DNA from: Cepaea nemoralis
Taxonomy: Eukaryota > Mollusca > Gastropoda > Stylommatophora > Helicidae
Assembly (NCBI GenBank): GCA_014155875.1
Contig: JACEFZ010005116.1
Location: 443,435 to 507,434 of the forward strand
Length of the DNA stretch: 64,000 nucleotides
Direction of reading: 5' to 3'
The translations under genes were made by a program, and so were the position numbers. The stretch's first letter is position 1. Each line of letters opens with the position of its first letter. Shown here piece by piece: positions 42,717 through 55,260 of the stretch. The notes beneath the pieces were generated by a model. It was not told the origin of the DNA. It saw only the letters and a program-made list of their open reading frames with translations, and did no database searches.

Positions 42717-44332
42717 CTTTCTTTCAATACTTATTTTTTCCTGTTTAAAACTGTTTTATTTACATAAACTTCATTACGACACCATAAAACAGGACCTGTT
42801 CAAAACAAAAGGTCAGGATATTTATTTCTTACATCATGAGAAGGGTTCTAATCTCCAATCAGATCAGAGATCTTTTCCTACCGAAGATTAAATAAAATTT
42901 ATGTGCGGCAACTTACTGATTCAGCAACCAATTGGGCAAGCAACCTTAAGTCCTCAACACAGAAACCCTTCCAGGTAGGCACATGAAATGCTACAAAATA
43001 CCTGACAGTTTTTCAAACTTTGTTTTAGGTTACACATAATCCTGCCTTTCCTTTTCCATTCATTCTAAATCTGCTTCACTTCTTCCAATAGCTCGTTTAT
43101 CAATGCTATTAATTGTCCGTCTTCTTCAGCACTTTCTTTGCTTGCTGCTGCCGTCTTGCATCTAAATAACGACGGAATGATCTCTCATTGGGATCTCGAT
43201 CTTCATCATCATCATCTCCAGCCCGGCCATACGCAAACTCATCATCACTGTCATCTTCCACACCGGGCATGATGGCAACACCTGTTGTCTGAGAGCTCAC
43301 CAGGTCTCCTGATTCTTTGACTGGGGGTACATTTCCTTGGGCATGGTCTTTGGCAAACTGTTCTTGGCTTTTCTTTTTCTCAGCCTCAGGCTTCTTCTCC
43401 TGCTCCTGCCTCAGTCTCTCATACATAGGTCTGTACTCTTTCTCATACTCAGCTGCTGCCTCATCAATTTTATTCAAAAACTCATCAACTCCCTCACTCG
43501 TGGCTGCTGACACACCGACAGACTTAATGTTGACATAGAACTCATCCAGCACCAGACTCATGGAGCGTCTGAGGTTGGACACATAGTATGTCTCATGCTC
43601 CAGGCGTCCTGAAAGGCCTCGAAGTCAGTCATCCGTTCCTGGGCAAAGCTGTGACTGATGAAGTCTATTTTATTCATGACTATAACAAACGGGAGCTTGG
43701 TCTTGTACAGAATGTTGCAGGCGTACAGCATGTTGGACATGAAGGTCACCGGATTGACACTGCGTGGGGAATCCATCACATACACAACCACAGTTGGAAA
43801 CGTTGATGCCAAAGTCTCTGTGATTATACTGCCGGACGCTGATCAGGTAAAGACTTCAATCTGGCCTGGGGTGTCTATGATGACATGCTTGCATTCCTCT
43901 GTCTTAGACTCTATGAAATTCATCACCTGGTCAAAACGCGTGGCAAACAAGTTGAGAGATGTTACTAAACCACCATTGGGGCCTAAAGAATAGTGTTTCA
44001 TCACTTCTTTGTAGTTGACCGTGTCCCTAATGTCTATGTTTGCTGGAAAGGGGACTTCAAGAACTGCAGGATCCAGATTGATAACATATGGTGCAGATTT
44101 CTTTGCGTGTAGATGTGCTGTCAACCTCTGTACAAAACTTGTCTTTCCAGAACCTGCCATTCCTAGAACAATTATACATGTTGGTTTTGAAGTAGTCTCT
44201 GATTTTAAGTGACAAGCACCTCCAGCCTTTATTTCTGTTTTACCGCTGTCTGAATCCTGCATTTTTGAATCGTAGGCAACTACAGTATTAATATGCTCCT
44301 GACTCCATCTTTATAAGTCTTTCTTTCAATAC
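42717..44332 (-). pseudogene. GPN1: GPN1 retrocopy 4
   Basis: Between ctttctttcaatac at 42717-42730 and 44319-44332. The N-terminal frame (43843-44262) has P-loop [11 protein letters not shown] and [10 protein letters not shown], then TGA in place of the next Trp (near 43840). NKID lies at 43558-43812. A 1-base loss near 43604 shifts the frame. The C-terminal 157 codons (43109-43582) are open. Two lesions make it a pseudogene as read. Confidence 0.9.
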
Positions 44333-44636
44333 TCTTTCCAATCCAATCCAATTTCGAAAAAAACAAAACTTTCCACCTTGTCTCAACCAGCCCGTGCGGC
44401 ATAGGTTATAATAGCAGTGGTTCATGGTGCGTGTTTGATTAGTTTCTCTGTGTGCCAGTGAAACAGCTGGCTTATCTGTTGTGAAGTTTATGTCTATGAC
44501 GTCAGCATAGGGAATTCGTTGGCCGGCAAGTTTTCCTTTTGTGTCTTTTTAGGCAGTTTCTTCTGTCAGTGTGGCTTCAGGCTCGTCTGTTGTGCTAGGG
44601 TGCTGTCATTATATTGGCTCCTTGTACGGTTATTGG
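44333..44636 (-). other. Upstream flank of GPN1 copy 4
   Basis: As 37238-37541, slightly more divergent. TGACGTCA at 44497-44504. Confidence 0.5.
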
Positions 44637-45039
44637 TTAGTCTTCCTCTTCCTCTGAGGTGTTGTCGGTGTATTCTTCCTCTGAGCTGGAGTTGGTGGTG
44701 GACCATGCGTCTTCTTGTTTTTGGCGTTCTTCGCGCATTTTCTGTCTGAAAAGATTCATTTCCCTTTTATATTCTTTGAACCATGTCTTGCTGGTTATAG
44801 ACTCCTTCATTCCTTCCCTGATTCGCCTTTCGTTCCGTCTTTCGACAATATTCCACACCTTATCATGTTCAGCCGCTGATGCTCCTTTCTTGGATATACC
44901 CCAATCTTCTTCAGGTTTGTCGAGACTCCTGTCTTTTCCACTTTTCACATTTGGCAGTGGGGAGCATTTTGTATGATATTCACTGGCACAGGAACGGAGC
45001 ATAATGGGGACGACCCGTTGCTGTGAAGTTGGAATTGCG
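44637..45039 (-). CDS. Leader + charged frame, copy c
   Basis: Open on the minus strand from about 45002 to 44637 (121 codons), with the same charged middle and acidic end as copy b. An inserted base near the 5' end shifts the start so that the first residues differ (MLRSCASEYHTKC). Function unknown. Confidence 0.4.
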
Positions 45040-45060
45040 ACTAGCTAACTAACTAACTAC

Positions 45061-45095
<35 letters not shown>
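45040..45095. repeat. (CTAA)n microsatellite
   Basis: As at 41495-41545. Confidence 0.95.
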
Positions 45096-45096
<1 letters not shown>

Positions 45097-45104
45097 TGTA
45101 TAGC

Positions 45105-46245
45105 TGCTTTCAATACGTTTTTTTTTTCTTTTTTCTTTTTTTAAATCTTTTAATGCGTGTTAAAATCGTTGCAAAGTGTATTGTTCGTGTTTTTACAGAG
45201 CGTTGCATGTGGACGTGTAGGTGACATATGCGCAAAATTACATCTTATACATTTTAACATTTTTACATTGAAATTGTTGTAAGGTAACATTACAAAACAA
45301 CAGCATGATGATAGTGCACCGTTATTGTTTCTCCTGGCACCTCTCTCTCCTGTCGGCCCCAAAACCACCAATACCATCACCACCAATCAGTAATGATGAA
45401 ACTGGTAGTATATATTGTTGAGCCAATCGGCGAGGGCGGCACCAGCATCAACAAACAAACAGTGTCAAGATGGTGGGAATGGGAGGTGTAAACAGTGTCC
45501 GGGTTTACAAGGCAGAAAGGTAGTGATTGCATTTTTGATGTTTGAGTTGTTACATGCGTTTTTTAAATTTAGTATTTGTGTAGGTGTATTTACGGAGCGT
45601 TGCATGTGGGCGTGTATGTGAGGTATGCATATTTTATTCATTGGATATATTTACATCTGAATGGGGATAATTTGGGAGAAAGAAAAATCTTTCCAATTTT
45701 GTTTCCCTTGCCTCACTCTCCTCTATTGGACCCACCACACCAATGCCCTCATTTTCACTCTATGGTAATGATGGTAAAGGCAGGATAACTATTGGAACCA
45801 ACTGGTGAGAGTTTCAGCAACAACAATCATGAGCAAGGGAGGTGGGGGGGGGGCACATGGGAGATGAGGTTATATGTTAATAATGATAACATTAATAATA
45901 TATAAAACATAGAAAAAACCAAATATATCAATAATAATAATGACAAAAAATAAACCTACTAAGGGTGACAACAGCAATGATAATAACAGCAATGATAATA
46001 ATAGTTATGATAAAGATCACATTTTCCAAACACGTGATTCCCTTGCTAAAATGATTATGTTAGGAATGGTGTTAACATAGCATAGCAGGTACATACAATT
46101 GCAACCTGCAATGTTAAATAATTGTAGGAGTAAAGGGAGTTGGTTATCTTTTTCTCTTTGCTTATTTTTTTTTTGGGGTGGGGGGGTGGGGGTGGGGGTG
46201 GGGGGGGGGGGTCTTAATTGTAAGGGTTCATTCATTTTTTCAATA
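45105..46245. repeat. Repeat unit S
   Basis: As 32628-33762, closest to that copy in detail (for example acatctgaatggggataatttggg). G/T run with several T interruptions at 46166-46211. Repeat R at 46036-46160. Confidence 0.85.
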
Positions 46246-47874
46246 CTTTCTTTCAATACTTTTTTTTCCCCGGTTTAAAACTGTTTTATTTACATAAACT
46301 TCATTACGGCACCATAAAACAGGACCTGTTCAAAACAAAAGGTCAGGATATTTATTTCTTACATCATGAGAAGGGTTCTAATCTCCAATCAGGTCAGAGA
46401 TCTTTTCCTACCGAAGATTAAATAAAACTTCTGTGCGGCAACTTACTGATTCAGCAACCAATTGGGCAAGCAACCTTAAGTCCTCAACACAGAAACCCTT
46501 CCAGGTAGGCACATGAAATGCTACAAAATACCTGACAGTTTTTCAAACTTTGTTTTAGGTTACACATAATCCTGCCTTTCCTTTTCCATTCATTCTAAAT
46601 CTGCTTCACTTCTTCCAATAGCTCGTTTATCAATGCTATTAATTGTCCGTCTTCTTCAGCACTTTCTTTGCATGCTGCTGCCGTCTTGCATCTAAATAAC
46701 GACGGAATGATCTCTCATTGGGATCTCGATCTTCATCACCATCATCTCCAGCCCGGCCATATGCAAACTCATCATCACTGTCATCTTCCACACCGGGCAT
46801 GATGGCAACACCTGTTGTCTGAGAGCTCACCAGGTCTCCTGATTCTTTGACTGGGGGTACATTTCCTTGGGCATGGTCTTTGGCAAACTGTTCTTGGCTT
46901 TTCTTTTTCTCAGCCTCAGCTTTCTTCTCCTGCTCCTGCCTCAGTCTCTCATACATAGGTCTGTACTCTTTCTCATACTCAGCTGCTGCCTCATCAATTT
47001 TATTCAAAAACTCATCAACTCCCTCACCCGTGGCTGCTGACACACCGACAGTCTTAATGTTGACATAGAACTCATCCAGCATCAGACTCATGGAGCGTGT
47101 GAGGCTGGACACATAGGATGTCCCATGCTCCAGGGCGTCCTGAAAGGCCTCGAAGTCAGTCATCCATTCCTGGGCAAAGCTGTGACTGATGAATTCTATT
47201 TTATTCATGACTATAACAAACGGCAACTTGGTCTTGTACAGAATGCTGCAGGCGTACAAAATGTTGGACATGGAGGTCACCGGATTGACACTGCGTGGGG
47301 TATCCATCACATACACAACCACAGTTGGAAACGTTGATGCCAAAGTCTCTGTGAATATACTGCCGGACACTGACCAGGTAAAGACTTCAATCTGGCTTGG
47401 GGTGTCTATGATGACATGCTTGCATTCCCCTGTCTTAGACTATGAAATTCATCACCTGGTCAAAACGCGTGGCAAACAAGTTGAGAGATGTTACTATCCC
47501 ACCATTGGGGCCTAAAGAATAGTGTTTCATCACTTCTTTGTAGTTGACCGTGTCCCTAATGTCTGTGTTTGCTGGGAAGGGGACTTCAAGAACTGCAGGA
47601 TCCAGATTGATAACATATGGTGCAGATTTCTTTGCGTGTAGATGTGCTGTCAACCTCTGTACAAAACTTGTCTTTCCAGAACCTGCCATTCCTAGAACAA
47701 TTATACATGTTGGTTTTGAAGCAGTCTCTGATTTTAAGTGGCAAGCTGCATCACCTCCAGCCTTTATTTCTGTTTTACCGTGTCTGAATCCTGCATTTTT
47801 TAATCGTCAGTACCTACAGTATCAATCTTCTCCTGACTGTGCGCAGCCATCTTTATAAGTCTTTCTTTCAATAC
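46246..47874 (-). pseudogene. GPN1: GPN1 retrocopy 5
   Basis: Between ctttctttcaatac at 46246-46259 and 47861-47874. The N-terminal frame (47435-47689) has P-loop, NLDPAV and GPN. A 2-base deletion near 47441 (tagacta-tgaaa) shifts the frame. The rest (46639-47370, 243 codons) is open, with MNKIE where NKID is expected: the guanine-specificity Asp is Glu. The upstream side is the poly(T)/cassette H arrangement shared with copy 1. Probably inactive. Confidence 0.9.
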
Positions 47875-48097
47875 TTTTTTTTTTTTTTATTTACAGAAAA
47901 TTATATTTCAAGCATTTATTCCCATCCAATAATAAATGTCAACAACAACAACAACAAATGTAGAAATAGCAGGTGCGTTTATGTAGCTGATAGGAGACTA
48001 TGCTGATTTTATGAGCATGGTTGAATGAGGATTAGCCGCCTGCGCTCATCGCTTACTAACAGAGTAAAACACCGGCCATCTAATCTTCCGTGCATTC
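47875..48097 (-). repeat. Cassette H 3' portion, second copy
   Basis: T-run then TTTACAGAAAATTATATTTC..., (CAA)n shorter than in copy 1. On the minus strand: AATAAA and a ~15-nt A-tail just before GTATTGAAAG. Confidence 0.6.
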
Positions 48098-48363
48098 AGA
48101 CCTACATCATGTGATGGTTCTATCACATCACAGACCTACATCATGTGATGGTTCTATCACATCACAGACCTACTTCATGTTATTGTTCCATCACAGACCT
48201 ACATCATGTGATGGTTCTATCACATCACAGACCTACATCATGTGATGGTTCTATCACATCACAGACCTACATCATGTGATGGTTCTATCACATCAGAGAC
48301 CTACATCATGTGATGGTTCTATCACATCACAGACCTATATCATGTGATGGTTCTATCACATCA
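48098..48363. repeat. 34-bp hairpin minisatellite H, ~8 units
   Basis: Same unit as 16008-16446, with one short unit near 48173-48196. The copy-number difference (8 versus 13) indicates unequal exchange or slippage after duplication. Confidence 0.9.
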
Positions 48364-48387
48364 AAAGACCCATAGCCGGTTCCTGTT

Positions 48388-49794
48388 TTCTTTCAATACT
48401 TTTTTTTTTTTTTTTAAACTTTCATTGAGTGTTAAAATCGTTGCAAAGTGTATTGTTTGTGTTTTTACAGTGCGTTGCATGATGGCGTGTAGGTGACATA
48501 TGCGCAAAAAATACAAATATTTTATACATTTTAACATTTCTACATTGAATTTGTTGTAGGGTAACACCTTACAGAAACAACAGCATGATGATAGTGCACA
48601 ATTATTTATTTCCCCTGCCGCCTCCCTCTCCTGTCGACTCTAAAACCTCTAATTTCATCATCACCACTCGGTAATGATGAAACTGGTAGTATAAAATGTC
48701 TGAACCGATCGGAGATGGCGGCAGCAGGATCAACAAACAAACAGTATCAAGGTGGTGGGAATGGGAGGTGTAAACAGTATCGGGGTTTACAAGGCAGGAA
48801 GGGTAGTGGTTGCATTTATAATGTTTGTGTTGTTACATGCGTTTTGTGTATTTAGTATTTGTGTAGGTGTGTTTACGGAGCGTTAGCATGTGGGCGTGTA
48901 TGTGACGTGTGCATATTTTATTCATTGGGCATATTTACATGTGAAGGGGAGTAGATAGGGAGAAGGATACAACTTTCCATTTATGTTTCCATTGTCCACA
49001 CTCTCACCCATTTGGACCCACCACTCTAATGCCCTCATCACCACTCTCTGGTAATGATGGTAAGGGCATGGTAATTTTTGGAACCAAAAGGTGATTGTAT
49101 CAGCAGAGGCAAACAAACAAACCGATGAGCAAGGGAAGGGGGGGGGGGGTCACATGGGAGATGAGGTTATATATTCATAAAGGTAACTATAATAATAATG
49201 CAAATAAAACCAAATACATCAATAGTAATGATGACAAACATTAACCTACTAAGGGTGTTAACAGTACTGATAGTAACAGCAATGATAATAATAGTTATGA
49301 TAATGATACCAATTTCCAAGACTGTGATTCCATTTGCTAGAATGATTTTCCTAGGAATGGTGTTAGCATAGCATAGTAGGTACATATAACTGCAACATGC
49401 AATGTTCAATAATAGTAGAAGTAAAAGGAGTTGGTTATTTTTTTCTCCTTGCTTTTTTTTTTTTTTTTTTTTTGTCTTATTTGTAAGGGGTTTTTTTGGG
49501 GGTAAAAAGTAAACAAGTATCTGTATTAGCACAAATTTTACACTCTCATTGGTTTGGTAAACATATGTGGTTTTGTATTCATTCATTCATTATTCACTCA
49601 CATCTTTTTGTTTCTTGCACGCACTCATGTGTACTAAAATTATAAAATCAGAAAGAAGAGTACTTGTGTTTACTCTGGAGATATCTGTGATATTTTGTGT
49701 TTACAACATAGGAAATATATCCATTAGCATATTCCATTTCTTGAACACATTTACATGTGAATGGGGGTTAAACAAGGAAAAGGGGAAATCTTTA
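48388..49794. repeat. Repeat unit S, divergent copy, with R
   Basis: Begins ctttcaatac-T(n)-aaactttcattgagtgtt. It contains the S core twice (48620- and 48970-), repeat R at 49328-49460 and a T-run at 49454-49473. Nothing coding. Confidence 0.75.
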
Positions 49795-49960
49795 CATTTT
49801 TGGGTACTTCAATTTTAATTCACCGCAACAAAGAAGAATCCCTTCGAGCCTCATTTGCATCGGTCCGGCAATCATTTTCCGGTTTAGTGTTCGGTGGACT
49901 GCTAGACCGATCGATGGATGTTTTTAAGTTTTTGGGCCCGTAGGGCCCTCACTGTCGACG
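49795..49960. repeat. Element P, single-arm copy
   Basis: Reverse complement of 16570-16735: from GGTACTTCAATTTTAATTC through CATTTGCATCGGTCC (octamer-like ATTTGCAT) to GGGCCCTCACTGTCGACGA. No palindrome here. Confidence 0.75.
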
Positions 49961-50173
49961 ACATACTGTGTATTTAGTATTTGTGTAGGTGTGTTTACAG
50001 AGCGTTGCATGTGGGCGTGAATGTGACGTGTGCATATTTTATTCCTTGGGCATATTTACATGTGAAGGGGAACCTTGTTCATCTATATAAAATATATTTA
50101 ATATTTTTGTCCGCCTGTGAAAGGCCAAGTATCATTAATCACTCTCTCTGTCTCTCTCGTGCGCGCACAAGCA
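49961..50173. repeat. S-type fragment and short spacer
   Basis: S sub-motif (atttgtgtaggtgtgtttacagagc) to ~50075, then unmatched sequence with CTCTCTCTGTCTCTCTC up to the NACA duplication. Confidence 0.55.
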
Positions 50174-50953
<780 letters not shown>

Positions 50954-52440
50954 ATTTTTTTAAAACTTTTATTAAGTGTTAACAACTTTGCAAGGTGTAT
51001 TGTTCGTGTTTTTACAGAGCGTTGCATGTGGAAGTGTAGGTGACATATGCACAAAATTTTACAACATTTATTTCAACATTTATACATTTGAAATGAGGGA
51101 TAACGAAAAACGAGTACAAACAACAACAAGACGATAGTATACCATTATTTTTTCCTCTGCCACCCCCTCACCCGTCAGCTCCAACCCCACCAATACCCTC
51201 CTCACCATTGGTAATGAGGAAAATGGCAGTAACCTTGTTAGAACAAACGGGTGAATGCAGCAGCAGCATCAAAACCAACAGTATAAAAAAGGGGGGAGGG
51301 TTGTCAAGGGGTATACTAGTTTACAATGCAGAAAAGGTAGTTGTTGCATTTGTATTGTTCGTGTTGTTACATGCGTACTGTGTGTTCAGTATTTGTGTGC
51401 GTGTATTTACGGAGCGTTGCATCTGGGCGTGTAGGTGACATGTGTGTAATATTTCAACAATTAAATCATTTGCATATTTACATGTCAAAGGGGGGTAACG
51501 CAAAATTTATTTATTTCCATGATTGTTTCCCCTGTCACCACCCTCTCCAGCCGGTTCCAAACTCACCAATACCATCGCCACATTTTCGGTAATGATGGCA
51601 GTGGCAGCCAATTGATAGAACCAACCAGCGAGGGCCGGTAGCAGCGTCAAAACAACCAACAGTAAACAAGCGGGGAGGAGGGGGAAATGAGGGAGCATAA
51701 TAGTAATAGTAAACATCCATAAAAATTAACAACAATAAAATTGATAGCAATAACCCTTAATAATAGAAAGGTAATGACAAGGGTAACTATCGCCGCAAGG
51801 AGGCATGATAATAATAGTGCAATTGCATTTGTATTGTTCGTATTGTTACATGCGTCCTGTGTGTTCAATATTTGTGTGCGTGTATTTACAGAGCGTTGCA
51901 TGTGGGCGTGTAGGTGACATATGTGTGCTATTACAACAATAATTCATTTGGCATAATTACATATGAAAGTGGGGTAACCCAAAATGTATGTTATTTTATC
52001 ATGTTTGTTTCCCCTGTCTCCACCCTCACCAGCAGCCGGCTCCAAAACCGCCAACACCATAACCACCTCTTCGGTAATGTTGATAAAGGCAGTAAACATT
52101 TTGGAATCAACCAGTGAGGGCGGCATCAGCATCAACAGCAACAGTAATAAGCGGGGAGAAGGCGGAGATGAGGGAGGATACTAATAATAATAGTGATCTT
52201 GAATTAAATTTAATAGCAATCAAACCATAATAATCATATAGTAATACAGAATTACTCACCAATCTCAATAAGAGAGCCTCATAATAGCAGTACAAATGCA
52301 TTTATATTGTTAGTGTTGTTACATGCGTCCTGTGGGTTCAGTATTTGTGTGCGTGTATTTACCGAGCGTTGCATGTGGGCGTGTATGTGACATATGCATA
52401 TTTTATTCATTGAACATATTAACATGTGAAAGGGGGCAAC
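50954..52440. repeat. Three ~480-bp tandem S-type repeats
   Basis: Units begin near 50960, 51327, 51803 and 52281 (last partial). Each has ttgcatttgtattgttcgtg, tacatgcgt, gtgcgtgtatttac and gagcgttgcatgtgggcgtg, then the S core with accaatacc and aatgatggc. The order is the same as in S but the array is expanded. Noncoding. Confidence 0.8.
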
Positions 52441-52454
52441 GAAGAGAAAGAAAA

Positions 52455-52996
52455 AAAAATGTGATCCCATACAGTTTCATGGTGTCTGTGTGTCTCAGAT
52501 CTGGAGGGAAATCAGACTTTTGTTTCCACTTTCCCAGACCCATTATCTGTGATTTTTGTACATTTACTTTGGCCCCACTGCCTTTTCCAAAATGGGTAAA
52601 GGTGTGGAGTATGTTCCTTATTGATGTGTTGCTGGTAGGAAAGAAAGCAGTGTCATCTGCATAAGCGATGAGCTTCTGCTCTCCTATCCCATGCAAGAAG
52701 GTTCCCTTAATACTAGTGTCTTGTCTTATCTTCTCTAATAGTGGCTCTAGGGTGAGCACATACAGGAGTGGTGATAAGGGGACATCCCTGCCTTACAGAT
52801 CTTGTGAGCCTGAAGCTTGCTGTCAGTGAATGGTTCACCAACACTTTACTCTCAGGATTTTTATACAAGATCTGTATCCACTGCCGGTAGTACTGCCCTA
52901 TGTTACAGTGTTCTAGTGTCCTATGCAGGTAAGTGTGGGAAATTCTGTCGAAGGCCTTCTCTTGATCCAAGGACAAGACGGAGGATGGACGGAGCA
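52455..52996 (-). mobile_element. Tx1b LINE RT fragment, second copy
   Basis: Paralog of 19568-20124. The minus strand reads LSLDQEKAFDRISHTYLHRT and FRLTRSVRQGCPL (52713-53006), then LIAYADDTAFFPTSNTS (52403-52759) with one inserted G near 52781. The catalytic YADD is intact. Truncated on both sides. Confidence 0.8.
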
Positions 52997-53295
52997 ATGA
53001 TTCCATTTGCTAGAATGATTTTCCTAGGAATGATGTTAGCATAGCATAGCAGGTACATATAAATTGCAGCAAGCAATGTTCTAGAAGTAAAAGGAGTTGG
53101 TTATCTTTTACTCCTTGCTTATTTTTTTGTCTTATTTGTAAGGGTTTCTTCATTTTTTCCCTTCCTTTCGTTTTTGTTTGTTTGTTTGTTTGTTTGTTTT
53201 TTGGAAAAAATTAAAACAAGCATCTGTATTTGCACACATTTTTTCAATCTCATTGGTTTGGTAAACATATGTGGTTTTGTATTCATTCATTCATT
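52997..53295. repeat. Repeat R and spacer, second copy
   Basis: As 20125-20451, with (TTTG)n at 53174-53200 replacing the long T-run. Confidence 0.75.
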
Positions 53296-53500
53296 AGTTT
53301 GGACATTGCTTTGCGTGCTTTCTTTTCACTGCGGCTTTGCTTGGCCTTGGACACTAGCTCCTCTGGCAGTCCAGCGGCTGCTGCAACCTGGCTCTGCTGC
53401 TGTGCGGCTGCTGCGTCATGTTCCTCTAGCTCAGGGGGGGGGGGGGGGGGGGTTCATCGTCATCATCTGAATCAATACCTTCCATACGGAAGTTATCAGT
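53296..53500 (-). pseudogene. NACA: NACA N-terminal fragment, second copy
   Basis: Same truncation after AMSKL and same (AATG)n join as at 20452-20660. A G20 run (53434-53453) encodes the Pro stretch. Duplicated with its flanks. Confidence 0.8.
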
Positions 53501-53578
53501 CCGGTTATGGCGGACAGAGAAGTATGAATTGTGTAAACTCCTTTAAATAAAAGTAATTCCTGCCGCCCGCCGCCAATT

Positions 53579-53665
53579 GCCTCTGTGGTTATTCCATCTG
53601 GACCTGCTGATTTGTTTTTAGGACTTTTCTGTATAACTGCTTTGACTTCTGTAGAATTTCAGAAA
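53579..53665 (-). mobile_element. LINE RT fragment, second copy
   Basis: [21 protein letters not shown] block on the minus strand, as at 20722-20812. Confidence 0.55.
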
Positions 53666-53844
53666 AAAAAAGAGAAATGGCAAGTTCAACCCTTAGAACC
53701 TTGGGGATGGGATATGACATAGTCCAATACTGCGTCCAGAAACTACTTGACGTACTATCAGGCGTGAGAGCACGCTTTGTGTTCTTTTTGGAAATCCAGT
53801 TTGATGGAGACAGGGCAGAATACAACCGTGAAAGACCGGCATAC

Positions 53845-53982
53845 TTTTTTTTTTTTTTTTTTAGGGTTTGGCGGTCATCCCAGACGAGCTGGTTCCCGCC
53901 TCCCCTGTTTTTGGCGTGGACCCTTAGTCCCACTGTGAGCTATTGCCCACAGTGGTCCACGGAGCATACGGCATTACGTCTC
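53845..53982 (-). mobile_element. 138-bp A-tailed SINE-like insertion with 13-bp target duplication
   Basis: Flanked by aagaccggcatac at 53832-53844 and 53983-53995. Starts (plus strand) with 18 T, i.e. a minus-strand poly(A). The body contains an inverted pair CCACTGTG...CACAGTGG and ends in tacggcattacgtctc. The paralogous block at 20930-20960 lacks it. Family not recognised; no obvious A/B box. Confidence 0.8.
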
Positions 53983-53995
53983 AAGACCGGCATAC

Positions 53996-54380
53996 GCTGT
54001 GAAGAAAGATTTATACGTTGTGAAGAGAAACCAGAGTAATCAGGCCTCAATGGGGGGACAGTCGTTAACATCGTGCACAGAGCTTGCAGTGTTGAAACAT
54101 TGTATATATTGCATTAACAAGTATATTTTATTCATTTTTAGCAGTCAAAGTATTTGAAAACTTTAGGACGTCAAATTACTGTGAATAGATCGTGTCCGTT
54201 ATTTTAAACATTTTAACAATTAATCTAACTAATTGCTTCTTAAGAAAGACGTTGGCGAGTTATGTCCCTTGCAAATAATAAAATGAATATTATGTTACCG
54301 TGAAAAAAGGTATTTGTTTCCCCTTAAATTTCGCTTACCAAGTGCACAGGCCGCCGAGAGCGCGATAGCGAATGGTTAGC
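53996..54380. other. Noncoding sequence, paralog of 20960-21325
   Basis: AT-rich; nothing recognised. Confidence 0.5.
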
Positions 54381-54388
54381 CCGTAGAT

Positions 54389-54584
54389 CAGGGGTGGCCA
54401 ACCTTTACAGCAGGTGGGCCAAATTTCAGAAATAACTATTTCCTGCCGGGCCACGCAACTAATTTTTTTTTTTTGTTAAATTAAAGTAAACAAGCAAGCG
54501 TACTAACAGCTTCGACCACATGGTCGTTTCCCACTCCGCGGGACCCAACATGACTACCGGCGGGCCTCGTGTTGGTCACCCCTG
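54389..54584. mobile_element. hAT-type MITE, second copy
   Basis: CAGGGGTGGCC...GGTCACCCCTG with the same ccgtagat (54381-54388) and ctgtagat (54585-54592) flanks as 21334-21523, so it was duplicated with its flanks and not re-inserted. Confidence 0.8.
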
Positions 54585-54592
54585 CTGTAGAT

Positions 54593-54873
54593 GCTGCCGG
54601 CTCAGCATCTCACCTCCATGCAGCAGAGGGTGAATAACGGCCAGGCCCTCAAATCCGAGGGATATTGCCTTAGAGGCGTTCAGCTTTATCTCTCAGCTGA
54701 GAGCCGTAGAACAAGTGTCTGGACCAAGCATGTAGCAGGCTCGGCATCTCAATTCCATGCAGAAGAGGGTGAGTAACGGCCAGGCCCTCACCTCCGGAGA
54801 ATATTGACTTAGAGGCGTTCAGCCATATCCCTCAACTGAAACACGTAGAACAAGTGTCTGGACCAAGCAGTTC
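54593..54873 (-). repeat. Two ~139-bp repeats with 28S 3'-end motif, second copy
   Basis: The motif is at 54669-54683 and 54808-54822 (plus-strand reading cttagaggcgttcag). Confidence 0.6.
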
Positions 54874-54974
54874 AATGAGCCATTCGTGGTTTCACCATGA
54901 GACAGTGTGATCTTAGACATGCATGGCTTAATCTTTTAGACAAGCATGTGACTACTGGCAGGATCAACCAGATA
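54874..54974 (-). rRNA. 18S rRNA 5'-end fragment, second copy
   Basis: Same boundaries as 21813-21913. It keeps GCCATGCATGTCTAAG (closer to real 18S there) but has other substitutions, such as CACCATGAG for CACCGTGAG. Followed upstream (54975-55142) by the same spacer-like flank. Confidence 0.92.
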
Positions 54975-55140
54975 TTCTATCTCACAAACGGACTATTCAC
55001 ACACACGAAGGCCAAGAGTAGCAATCGCTCAGCACGCTCCCTCGGTACCCGGTGATACACGCAAAACCACCGGACGCCAATCGACGAGCTCTCAAGCTAC
55101 GCCAGGCAAGGCTGACCGAAAAAACTATGCCAGCTTACTG

Positions 55141-55142
<2 letters not shown>

Positions 55143-55192
<50 letters not shown>

Positions 55193-55223
55193 TGAGAGAT
55201 GAGAGGAGAGAGAGACGAGAGAG

Positions 55224-55259
<36 letters not shown>

Positions 55260-55260
55260 G
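55143..55260. repeat. Impure (GA)n microsatellite
   Basis: GA units with GAG/GAT interruptions; paralog of 22080-22183. Confidence 0.9.

Noticed and set aside
34156..47858. Five independent GPN1 retropositions
   Set aside because: Identical 14-bp duplications and identical flanks at every copy indicate one insertion followed by DNA duplication.
49861..49885. Octamer-like ATTTGCAT as an snRNA or histone promoter element
   Set aside because: No TATA/PSE spacing, no snRNA or histone sequence follows, and the motif lies inside dispersed element P.
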